Assembly (NCBI GenBank): GCA_016705955.1
Contig: JADJKO010000001.1
Coordinates: 744,001-808,000, forward strand
Direction of reading: 5' to 3'
Origin: Flavobacteriales bacterium
GTDB lineage: Bacteria > Bacteroidota > Bacteroidia > Flavobacteriales_F > PHOS-HE28
DNA: 64,000 bases
In this document: positions 36,602 to 43,721 of the stretch, in pieces
How the letters are laid out: every line of letters starts with the position of its first letter
Position numbering within the stretch: the first letter of the stretch is position 1
Translations under genes and position numbers: made by a program
Notes under the pieces: model-generated
Databases searched by the model: none
What the model was told of the DNA's origin: nothing
The model's input: only the letters and a program-made list of their open reading frames with translations

Positions 36602-36794
36602 AAGTGGTAGCTGGTCCAAGGCGTGATGGTGCTTCACTGGTTCCATGGTCGCGAAGGTTCCAGAGGCTTCACGTCCACCTTGTTCCGGATGATGAGGCAC
36701 GGTCGGTCCTGCGGCGGCCACGATGCACTATCCGGTGCAATGCTGCGTTGTCGTCGCATTGGGGAGCACGTGATCCTCTGCAACACCACCCGCC

Positions 36795-37034
36795 ATGACC
36801 AGCACGGAACTGGGAGATCGATTACGCCTGATACGGCTGGCTTTGCGGCTGACGCAGCGGGAGATGGCCGCGTACATCAACGCCTGTCAGTCCAAGATCA
36901 GCGACATTGAGAATGGCGAGCAGTGGCCATTGTTCGAGGAGATCGGCCAGCTGGCGCTTGCGCTGCACTTCAGCTTGGATGTGCTGAACGCTCCGGGCGA
37001 TTTCGACCTGAAGGCGTGCTTGGGCCTGCGGTGA
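36795..37034 (+). CDS. XRE-family helix-turn-helix regulator
   Basis: 79 residues, essentially one HTH domain: LGDRLRLIRLALRLTQREMAAYINACQSKISDIENG, then a helical end. It is probably a DNA-binding antitoxin or repressor, because a broken hicA begins inside its stop codon (GTGA at 37031-37034). It is the first gene after the 22-bp palindrome array, 193 bp downstream, and may bind it; that is inference. Confidence 0.8.
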   Translation: MTSTELGDRLRLIRLALRLTQREMAAYINACQSKISDIENGEQWPLFEEIGQLALALHFSLDVLNAPGDFDLKACLGLR

Positions 37035-37134
37035 CCAAGGCGCCATCGCTTTCGCCGGATGACATTATCCGTTCGCGGAAGATGTCTCATCCCGCCCCAG
37101 CGGGAAGTACGGTTTCGAACTCGCGCGGACTTTG
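37031..37134 (+). pseudogene. hicA remnant interrupted by a palindrome
   Basis: GTG at 37031 starts TKAPSLSPDDIIR, nearly identical to the intact HicA at 28841. The match then breaks for about 30 bp (37073-37103) containing TCCCGC-CCCA-GCGGGA, and resumes in another frame as KYGFELART before ending. The RNase histidine region is missing, so no active toxin is expected. Confidence 0.8.
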
Positions 37135-37496
37135 GTTGAAGTCTGGCGGACTTGGGCTGAGGTTTGAGAAAACTCAGTGAAGGTGCGCTGGACTTCACCC
37201 GAACCTTGTCGGCCCTTGACCCCGCAATTGCGTTAATGGGTTGGATCCGCCCCTTATTACAGGCTCGCCAGCGCGCCGCTTCGCATTGTCCCTCCGGCGC
37301 CGGAACCATGGCGCCGCATCCGGTCGGCGAGCATCTCCACCTTACCTGGTCAAGCCATTCCCGGAAGCTCCCTGCGCCACTGCTTCGATAGCCCATCGGA
37401 TCCAGTCCTTTTCCACGAGATCCTAACTTCACCGGCCAACGATCCCTGATCCGTGACCAACTGTTCTCCTCATCCATCCTGTCCGTATCCATTCCA
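37135..37496. other. 362-bp gap before pepD
   Basis: No gene seen. Two nearby copies of GCGGACTTGG lie near 37125-37160. A short TGAG-AAAA-CTCA hairpin is present near 37165. Confidence 0.3.
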
Positions 37497-38945
37497 ATGA
37501 ACGAAGCCGTCCGCGCCCTCGAACCCAAAGCCCTCTGGAACCATTTCGCCGACCTGAACGCCGTGCCGCGAGCGAGCAAGAAGGAGGAACGTGTGACGCA
37601 GTTCATCAAGGAATTCGGGGAGAAGCTCGGGCTGCCCACGCACGTGGATGAGGTCGGCAACGTGATCATCAAGAAGCCCGGAACGAAAGGCAAGGAGAAG
37701 ATGACGCCGGTGGCCTTGCAGAGCCACTTGGACATGGTGCATCAGAAGAACAACGACACGCCCTTCAACTTCGATACCGACGGCATCCGCATGAAGGTCG
37801 ACGGCGATTGGGTGAAGGCCGATGGCACCACGCTCGGCGCGGACAACGGCATCGGCGTGGCCACGATCATGAGTATCCTGGGATCGAAGGACATTCCGCA
37901 TCCGCCACTGGAGGCGCTCTTCACCATCGATGAGGAGACCGGCATGACCGGCGCATTCGAGCTGAAAGGCGGACTGCTGGACGCGCACATCCTGCTGAAC
38001 CTCGACACCGAGGAGGACAACGAACTCACCATCGGTTGCGCCGGTGGCGTGGATGTCACCGCCACGGGCACGTACGCCAGCGAAGCCGCTCCGCAAGGCA
38101 TCAAGGGCTATCGCCTATCGGTGAAAGGCTTGACCGGCGGACATTCGGGCACGGAGATCCACCTCGGGCGCGGCAACGCGAACAAGCTGATGAACCGGAT
38201 CCTGCTCGAGAACGAAGGGCATGGCATCCGCGTCTCCACGATCGAGGGCGGCAGCCTGCGGAACGCGATCCCGCGCGAGAGCGCAGCCAGCATCGGTGTG
38301 CCTGCGGACAAGGTGCAGGCGTTCACGAAAGACTTCGAAGCAATTCGCGACACGTTGAAGTCCGAGTACAAGACCACCGATCCGGAACTGAAGATCGAAC
38401 TCACTCCTGCCGACCTGAGCGGTAAGGTGATGGCCGCTGCGGACCAAGGCCGTTTCCTCCGCGCGGTGCAGGCCTGTCCGGGTGGCATCCACCGCATGAG
38501 CCCCGATGTGAAGGACCTGGTGCAGACCAGCAACAACGTGGCCCGCATCGAACTAAAAGATGGCAAGTACACGGTGATGTGCCTCACGCGCGGTTCGGTC
38601 ACCAGCGAGAAGATGGACGAGGCCAACAGCATCAAGGCGGTCTTCGAATTGATCGATGCCAAGGTGGAATTCGCCGGTGGCTATCCCGGCTGGGTCCCGC
38701 GCCCCGAAGCCAAGATCGTGAAACTGATGTCCAGCATCTACACCGAGCGCTTCAAGAGCGAGCCGCATGTGCTGGCCTGCCACGCCGGCTTGGAGTGCGG
38801 CATCCTCGGCACCAATTATCCGGACATGGAGATGATCTCCTTCGGCCCCACCATCCGCGGCGCGCACTCGCCCGATGAGCGCGCGCAGATCAGCTCCGTG
38901 CAGAAGTTCTGGGGATATCTGCTGGAGACGTTGGAGCGCATTTGA
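37497..38945 (+). CDS. pepD: Aminoacyl-histidine dipeptidase (PepD)
   Basis: Cytosolic M20 zinc dipeptidase that releases N-terminal residues from Xaa-His and related dipeptides. The 482 residues match the family. Metal ligands are visible in SHLDMV (H77, D79), GADNG (D116) and DEETGMTGA (catalytic base E146, ligand E147); the second half has GLTGGHSGTEIHLGRGNANKL. No operon partner is apparent. Confidence 0.95.
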   Translation: MNEAVRALEPKALWNHFADLNAVPRASKKEERVTQFIKEFGEKLGLPTHVDEVGNVIIKKPGTKGKEKMTPVALQSHLDMVHQKNNDTPFNFDTDGIRMKVDGDWVKADGTTLGADNGIGVATIMSILGSKDIPHPPLEALFTIDEETGMTGAFELKGGLLDAHILLNLDTEEDNELTIGCAGGVDVTATGTYASEAAPQGIKGYRLSVKGLTGGHSGTEIHLGRGNANKLMNRILLENEGHGIRVSTIEGGSLRNAIPRESAASIGVPADKVQAFTKDFEAIRDTLKSEYKTTDPELKIELTPADLSGKVMAAADQGRFLRAVQACPGGIHRMSPDVKDLVQTSNNVARIELKDGKYTVMCLTRGSVTSEKMDEANSIKAVFELIDAKVEFAGGYPGWVPRPEAKIVKLMSSIYTERFKSEPHVLACHAGLECGILGTNYPDMEMISFGPTIRGAHSPDERAQISSVQKFWGYLLETLERI

Positions 38946-39205
38946 GCCCTACTTCATTCCGGACCCGTCATCCCGACCGACGAGCGGGGAGTGGATCCCG
39001 GTGGCTTCCACACGCGCCCGCAAAACCGGCCTGCACGCGTCAGCTTCCCCACCATCAAGGGCGCGCTCTCACCGGTCCGTCGTGGTGGTGAAGCAGTGAG
39101 GTTGTACTTGATGGTGGACCAATTGGATCACGTTCAAAAGGGATCAACACGATTTGTCGGCAAGGCGAGCCCCGATCGGTTCTTGTTCATTAAAGGATAT
39201 ATTTG
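38946..39205 (+). promoter_or_regulatory. Gap with a -7 box upstream of the redox operon
   Basis: TATATTTG at 39198-39205 is an exact TAnnTTTG match, 54 bp before the OsmC start. No clear -33 element. The rest of the gap holds a GTCATCCCGACC-type repeat near 38968 and no gene. Confidence 0.5.
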
Positions 39206-39259
39206 TCCTAAATAAGGGCTCCGTCATTTCGCAGGGCTCAACGATCAACTCAACAGGTC

Positions 39260-39688
39260 ATGTCAACATCAAAGGCAAACGCCCAATGGAAGGGAACGAT
39301 CAAGGAAGGGAAGGGCGCCATGCGCTTCACCGGCTATGAAGGGTCCTACACCTTCGCTTCACGTTTCGAAGGTGGCAGGGGCGCCGATCCGGAAGAGCTG
39401 GTAGGTGCGGCGCACGCTGGCTGCTATTCCATGTACCTCTCATTGCTGCTTACAGAGGAAGGGCTTAAGCCCACGAGCATCGACACCGCCGCACAGGTCA
39501 CCATGGCCAAGGACGATACGGGGCCGCATATCGCCTCGATCGCCTTGGACTGCAAGGTGGCATGCCCGGGATTGACGGCGGATCGCTTGAAGGAACTGGC
39601 GGCCCTGACCAAGGAGAAATGCCCGATCTCGCGATTGTATGCGGGAGGATCGGCGAAGGTCACAGCGGTAGCTCAATTGGTACAATGA
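39260..39688 (+). CDS. OsmC-family peroxidase
   Basis: 142 residues. Thiol peroxidase of the OsmC/Ohr fold, reducing organic peroxides in the cytosol. The two catalytic cysteines are C55 (AAHAGCYSMYLS) and C121 (KEKCPISRLYAGG). The length and the GCYSMYLS motif favour OsmC over Ohr. First gene of a compact redox cluster; its stop overlaps the next start (ATGA). Confidence 0.92.
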   Translation: MSTSKANAQWKGTIKEGKGAMRFTGYEGSYTFASRFEGGRGADPEELVGAAHAGCYSMYLSLLLTEEGLKPTSIDTAAQVTMAKDDTGPHIASIALDCKVACPGLTADRLKELAALTKEKCPISRLYAGGSAKVTAVAQLVQ

Positions 39689-39999
39689 ACATGATCATGG
39701 GAACCATGGTAAAACCCCAATTGAGGCCGATCCAGATCGGCGGGCAATTCAAGACGCTCGAGGTCACCGCAGAGGCTGGCGCCGTGATGCCACCACACCA
39801 CTGCACCAGTGAGGCCGTGGTGGTGGTGCTGGAAGGCGAAGCCACGTTGGTGATGGAAGAGGGCGGTACGCCGTTGGTGGCGGGAACGAGCTTCCTGATC
39901 CCCGCCGGGAAGACGCACACGCTCAATGTGGCTCGCACATTCAAAGCGACCGTGATCATGGGGAGCAACGCTACCTTGGAGTTCGAGGGCGGTAAATAA
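39685..39999 (+). CDS. Cupin-domain protein
   Basis: 104 residues from the ATG overlapping the OsmC stop. A single small cupin barrel: AGAVMPPHHCTSEAVVVVLEGEATL holds the metal-binding HH...E, and IPAGKTHTLN supplies the last histidine. The role is unknown; the context suggests sensing or detoxification of small molecules. Confidence 0.85.
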   Translation: MNMIMGTMVKPQLRPIQIGGQFKTLEVTAEAGAVMPPHHCTSEAVVVVLEGEATLVMEEGGTPLVAGTSFLIPAGKTHTLNVARTFKATVIMGSNATLEFEGGK

Positions 40000-40003
40000 C
40001 ACG

Positions 40004-40321
40004 ATGATGTACAACTACGATACTGTGACCGAGGCGATCCAGGGCCTCAAGCAAAGGGGCTACTCGTTGGACTTCAATGTCCAAAGGGAAAAGGAGTGTC
40101 TGATTTGCCACGCTCCAGCGCTGAACCTATCGGCGGATGACTTCCGGATCGATGAGGTGTACCGGTTCGAAGGCGACTCGGACCCGGGCGATGAAATGGT
40201 GGTGTACGCCGTTTCCTCGGATCGTCACCACGCCAAGGGCACGCTGGTCAATGCTTATGGCACCTATTCGAACGGGGAGGTCGCAGCGATCGTGAAGCAC
40301 CTCCATCGGCACCACCGCTGA
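40004..40321 (+). CDS. Conserved small protein (often labelled phosphoribosylpyrophosphate synthetase)
   Basis: 105 residues: YDTVTEAIQGLKQRGYSLDFN, then LSADDFRIDEVYRFEGDSDPGDEMVVYAVSS. Similar small Bacteroidota proteins carry a phosphoribosylpyrophosphate-synthetase label in databases, but nothing here resembles that enzyme. Function unknown. It lies four bases after the cupin gene. Confidence 0.75.
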   Translation: MMYNYDTVTEAIQGLKQRGYSLDFNVQREKECLICHAPALNLSADDFRIDEVYRFEGDSDPGDEMVVYAVSSDRHHAKGTLVNAYGTYSNGEVAAIVKHLHRHHR

Positions 40322-40402
40322 TGCTGCATGCCGTGGCGGAGGTGAACGACCACTTGAAGAACGAGACTTGGATCGAACATGCACAACCAATAACACCGGA
40401 CC

Positions 40403-40753
40403 ATGGACACTGAACACGATCACCTCTTCCCCCAAGCCACACGCGAAGGCATCCAGATGCAGGCATCGCTTGCACCCGAGGCCATGGAAGCCTGGCGCAA
40501 CTTCAGCAGGACGGTATTCCAGGATGGAGCCTTGCCTGCCAAGACCAAACAGTTGATCGCCTTGGCCGTGGCGCACGTTACGCAATGCCCGTACTGCATC
40601 CGATCGCACACCAAGGACGCCATGCGGAAAGGAGCCACCAAGCAGGAGATGATGGAAGCCATCTGGGTGGCGGCTGAAATGCGCGCAGGTGCCGCCACCG
40701 CGCATGCGGCCATTGCCATTGACGAGATGCGGAAGCAGGAACAAAAGAACTGA
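40403..40753 (+). CDS. Carboxymuconolactone decarboxylase / AhpD-like protein
   Basis: 116 residues with the AhpD-type redox motif QCPYCIRSHTKDAMRKGAT (C62, C65, H69). Members with CxxC and a nearby histidine act as disulfide reductases or alkylhydroperoxidases. A peroxide-related role fits the OsmC neighbour. The carboxymuconolactone name reflects only the fold. Confidence 0.88.
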   Translation: MDTEHDHLFPQATREGIQMQASLAPEAMEAWRNFSRTVFQDGALPAKTKQLIALAVAHVTQCPYCIRSHTKDAMRKGATKQEMMEAIWVAAEMRAGAATAHAAIAIDEMRKQEQKN

Positions 40754-40760
40754 GACCGAT

Positions 40761-41516
40761 ATGGATCTGCGCGGCGCAACAGCGGTGGTGAGCGGTGCGG
40801 GCAGCGGCTTGGGCAGGGCACTGGCTGCGGCCTTGGTATCAAAGGGCGCAACGGTCCATGGTTTGGGGCGCACCGAAAAGAAGCTGCTTGACCTGAAGGT
40901 GGAACTCGGCGACCAATTCGTACCCGCCGCTCTGGACATCGCGGATGAACAAGCCGTGCGCGCATGGGTGGAACGCACATTCATCGGGGATGCATCACCG
41001 GACATCCTGGTCAACAATGCCGGTGCGGGCTACTTCGCGAAGATCGATGAGCTGCCTTCGGAGCGCTGGCGTGAAATGATCGATACGAACTTGAACGGCC
41101 TGTTCCACCTCACTTCGGCCATTGTGCCGCACATGAAGCGGAAGGCCGGTCCTGCGCACATCATCAACATCGGCTCGATCTTGGGGAAGGTGGGAGGTGC
41201 CGAACGCAGCGGATACAGTGCCACCAAGTTCGCAGTGCAGGGCTTCAGCGAGTCCCTTGCACGTGAACTCCGCTACAACGGCATCAAGGTCACTTGTGTG
41301 AACCCCGGCAGCATCAGCACGCACTTCTTCGAACGGTCGGGGATCGAGGCGCATGACAACATGCTGCATCCGGATGATGTTGCACAGCTGATCATCCACC
41401 TGTTGGAAACGCCCGACAACCTGCTTGTGGACGAGATCACCTTGAGGCCCTTGCAGCCGGGAAGTCCCCCAAGCACGTTGAACCCGGCCAAAACCCACCA
41501 TCACCATGGAACATGA
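40761..41516 (+). CDS. Short-chain dehydrogenase/reductase
   Basis: 251 residues from the ATG at 40761, seven bases after the previous gene. NAD(P) site SGAGSGLGRA (11-20), NNAG (85-88), and catalytic S139, Y152 and K156 (SGYSATK). Classical SDR; substrate unknown. The 3' end overlaps the flavin-reductase start by 11 bp. Confidence 0.9.
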   Translation: MDLRGATAVVSGAGSGLGRALAAALVSKGATVHGLGRTEKKLLDLKVELGDQFVPAALDIADEQAVRAWVERTFIGDASPDILVNNAGAGYFAKIDELPSERWREMIDTNLNGLFHLTSAIVPHMKRKAGPAHIINIGSILGKVGGAERSGYSATKFAVQGFSESLARELRYNGIKVTCVNPGSISTHFFERSGIEAHDNMLHPDDVAQLIIHLLETPDNLLVDEITLRPLQPGSPPSTLNPAKTHHHHGT

Positions 41517-42171
41517 AGTAGAACTATTGAACAAGGAGCAAGTGACGCACGATGTGGTACGGCTCACCATGCAACGGCCGGAAGGCTATCGTTTCATTGC
41601 CGGGCAGGCGATCGAGTTCGGCTTGGACCGACCTGGGCTGGAAGGCAAGCGATCACCCTTCACCCTGACCGGACTGGACAGTGACGCGCACCTCACGCTG
41701 ATGATCAAGTGCTACCCGCAGCACCACGGCATGACCGAACGCATCGCACAGTTGAAGGTCGGGGACCGGATCATCATCAGCGATGCGTGGGATACGGTGA
41801 AGCTGCAAGGCCCGGGTGTGTTCATTGCGGGTGGCACGGGGATGACCCCTTTCATCGCCATCCTGCGGCAGAAGAAGGTGGATCGCACCTTGGCGGGAAA
41901 CACGTTGTTCTTCTTCAACAAGAAGCGGGAGGACGTATTTCTGGAGGACGAATTGAAGAGCCTCTTGGGCCCGGAGTTCCACAGTGTGCTAAGCGAAGAG
42001 GAAGCGCCCGGCCATCTCCATGGCATGGTCAGCGCTGAACTGTTCAAGCAACACCTGCGCGATGCGGGCCGCCCGTTCTACGTATGCGGGCCGGAGGGTT
42101 TCGTGAAGGCCGTGCAGGGCGCGCTCACCGGTTTGGGCGTGCAAGAGAAGATGCTGGACCTTCATTTCTAA
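41506..42171 (+). CDS. Ferredoxin-NADP reductase-like FAD oxidoreductase
   Basis: 221 residues. FAD-binding RSPFTLTG (49-56), NAD(P) site IAGGTGMTPFIAIL (107-120) and a final CGPEGFVKAV. It lacks an iron-sulfur domain, so it must pass electrons to a separate partner. It ends in MLDLHF, not in the aromatic residue typical of plant-type FNR. Part of the redox cluster. Confidence 0.88.
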   Translation: MEHEVELLNKEQVTHDVVRLTMQRPEGYRFIAGQAIEFGLDRPGLEGKRSPFTLTGLDSDAHLTLMIKCYPQHHGMTERIAQLKVGDRIIISDAWDTVKLQGPGVFIAGGTGMTPFIAILRQKKVDRTLAGNTLFFFNKKREDVFLEDELKSLLGPEFHSVLSEEEAPGHLHGMVSAELFKQHLRDAGRPFYVCGPEGFVKAVQGALTGLGVQEKMLDLHF

Positions 42172-42272
42172 GCCGGTCCACATTCACGGATACTACACTG
42201 GGATCCTCCTCCACCCAGCGCGATCCCTTTCACCATCCCACACCCTTCTCCGAGCCAACTCCTTTCTGAACG

Positions 42273-42623
42273 ATGGACATCCGCATCAAACGCATCTACG
42301 ACCCACCAGCGAAGGATGATGGCTACCGCTTGTTGGTGGACCGTGTGTGGCCACGCGGCGTATCAAAGGCGGATGCGCACTTGGACGATTGGTCCAAGGA
42401 CATCGGGCCAAGCACGGAACTGCGCAAATGGTTCGGGCACGAGCCGCCGAAGTATGCCGAATTCAAGAAGCGCTATGTGAAGGAACTGAAGGAGCACGCT
42501 GATGAATTGGAGCGTATCCGGAAATTGGCGCGCAAGCAGCGCGTATGCCTCTTGTACGGGGCGAAGGACGAGGAGCACAACCAAGCGGTGGTGCTGCGCG
42601 AGGTGCTGCTGGGCACACACTGA
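42273..42623 (+). CDS. DUF488 family protein
   Basis: 116 residues: IRIKRIYDPPAKDDGYRLLVDRVWPRGVSK and FGHEPPKYAEFKKRYVKEL are hallmark segments, with a late VCLLYGAKDEEHNQAVVL. Small cytosolic protein of unknown function, usually near stress genes, as here. Confidence 0.9.
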   Translation: MDIRIKRIYDPPAKDDGYRLLVDRVWPRGVSKADAHLDDWSKDIGPSTELRKWFGHEPPKYAEFKKRYVKELKEHADELERIRKLARKQRVCLLYGAKDEEHNQAVVLREVLLGTH

Positions 42624-42689
42624 TGCGGTGTTGGTGGATCGCGCAGGACCAAGCCCAAGGCTTGATCGGCCATGTGGCTGCTTCAGCTT

Positions 42690-42800
42690 GAACAGGAGGG
42701 GGCGTGAACTGTGGCCGATCCTTGAACGGCGCCTTGCCGCTGGGTTGCCAGAAATTCACCTCGTCGAAGTCGCTCCTACCTAACCAACACACTTGCCAGA
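42690..42800 (-). pseudogene. Remnant of an HNH-endonuclease-like gene
   Basis: A minus-strand stretch reads RSDFDEVNFWQPSGKAPFK. This resembles the start of a widespread HNH endonuclease family (..EVNFWQPSG...F..L..GEPFLFKLH). The expected next motif is missing, and no HNH site is present. Assignment by motif memory only. The remainder of the gap 42624-42864 is empty. Confidence 0.35.
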
Positions 42801-42864
42801 TACTTCCGCCAGCACAGCGAGGGATCGTGCCGAACTTTGACCGATCGCGATCAACCACGAGCGA

Positions 42865-43596
42865 ATGAGCCTGGCCTCCAAACTTGACAAGTTGCATGCT
42901 CGTGCGCGAGCGAACCGATGGCTGGGGTACTTCGCCGTGTTCTGTCGAGTGGCGCTGGCAGCTGGTTTCCTGCCTGCGGGCATGGTGAAGATCATGGGTG
43001 AGCGGTTCACGGGTCTACCCGTGGAACATCCCATGGGACATTACCTGGAGGCCTTGCACCTCACGGGCTATTACTATACGCTCATCGGTATCGTGCAGGT
43101 ATCAGCGGCCATTCTTCTGCTGATCCCGCGCACCGCGACACTCGGTGCTGTCATCTATTTCCCGATCATCCTCAACATCTGCATCCTGTCATTGGCGCTG
43201 CGGTTCGAGGGCTCGCTGATCACTTCGCCCCTCATGGTATTGGCGAACCTGTACCTGCTCTGCTGGGACTATCACAAGCTGAAGTACATCCTTCCCTTCC
43301 ATCACCGTCAGGCGAACGCTGCACTCCTCGTGTCAACGGTTCGCGACAACTCCTTTCCCCTCAAGTTCTTCGCGGGGGTGGGTGCGACCATTGTCATCGT
43401 AGTCCTTCTCATCACGCTCGGGTATAGCATCACACCGCGCATTCGATTGTCCGATTGCAAGGAGCAATGCAAGGGAAGCAACAAGTGCAAGGCATGCGAG
43501 GATTTCTGCGCGTGCATTCATGTACACGGCCAGCCGCTTGACTCCTGCCTGGCCGCATACAACGCGGCTGCGGAGGAACCCATCGCAACTCCGTGA
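42865..43596 (+). CDS. DoxX-like membrane protein with Cys-rich tail
   Basis: 243 residues. Four to five membrane segments (about 22-42, 68-90, 95-120, 122-137, 165-187) carry DoxX-like motifs (RVALAAGFLPAGMVKIMG). After the last helix comes a cysteine-rich stretch (about 197-232): DCKEQCKGSNKCKACEDFCACI, with a further cysteine in LDSCLAAY. The tail could bind metal or shuttle electrons; this is inferred. Confidence 0.75.
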   Translation: MSLASKLDKLHARARANRWLGYFAVFCRVALAAGFLPAGMVKIMGERFTGLPVEHPMGHYLEALHLTGYYYTLIGIVQVSAAILLLIPRTATLGAVIYFPIILNICILSLALRFEGSLITSPLMVLANLYLLCWDYHKLKYILPFHHRQANAALLVSTVRDNSFPLKFFAGVGATIVIVVLLITLGYSITPRIRLSDCKEQCKGSNKCKACEDFCACIHVHGQPLDSCLAAYNAAAEEPIATP

Positions 43597-43721
43597 ACTT
43601 GGGGGGCGTTCAGGGCGGACCATCATCGTCAGGTCATGGTCCGTTCGCACATTCACACCAACGGACAACCGACCTTCGCCTCGCCCGCGTCACGCACTCA
43701 CCTGATCCCCTCGCGACCGGA

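Noticed and set aside
40004..40321. Real phosphoribosylpyrophosphate synthetase
   Set aside because: The protein is only 105 residues and lacks the PRPP-binding and flexible-loop motifs of that enzyme.
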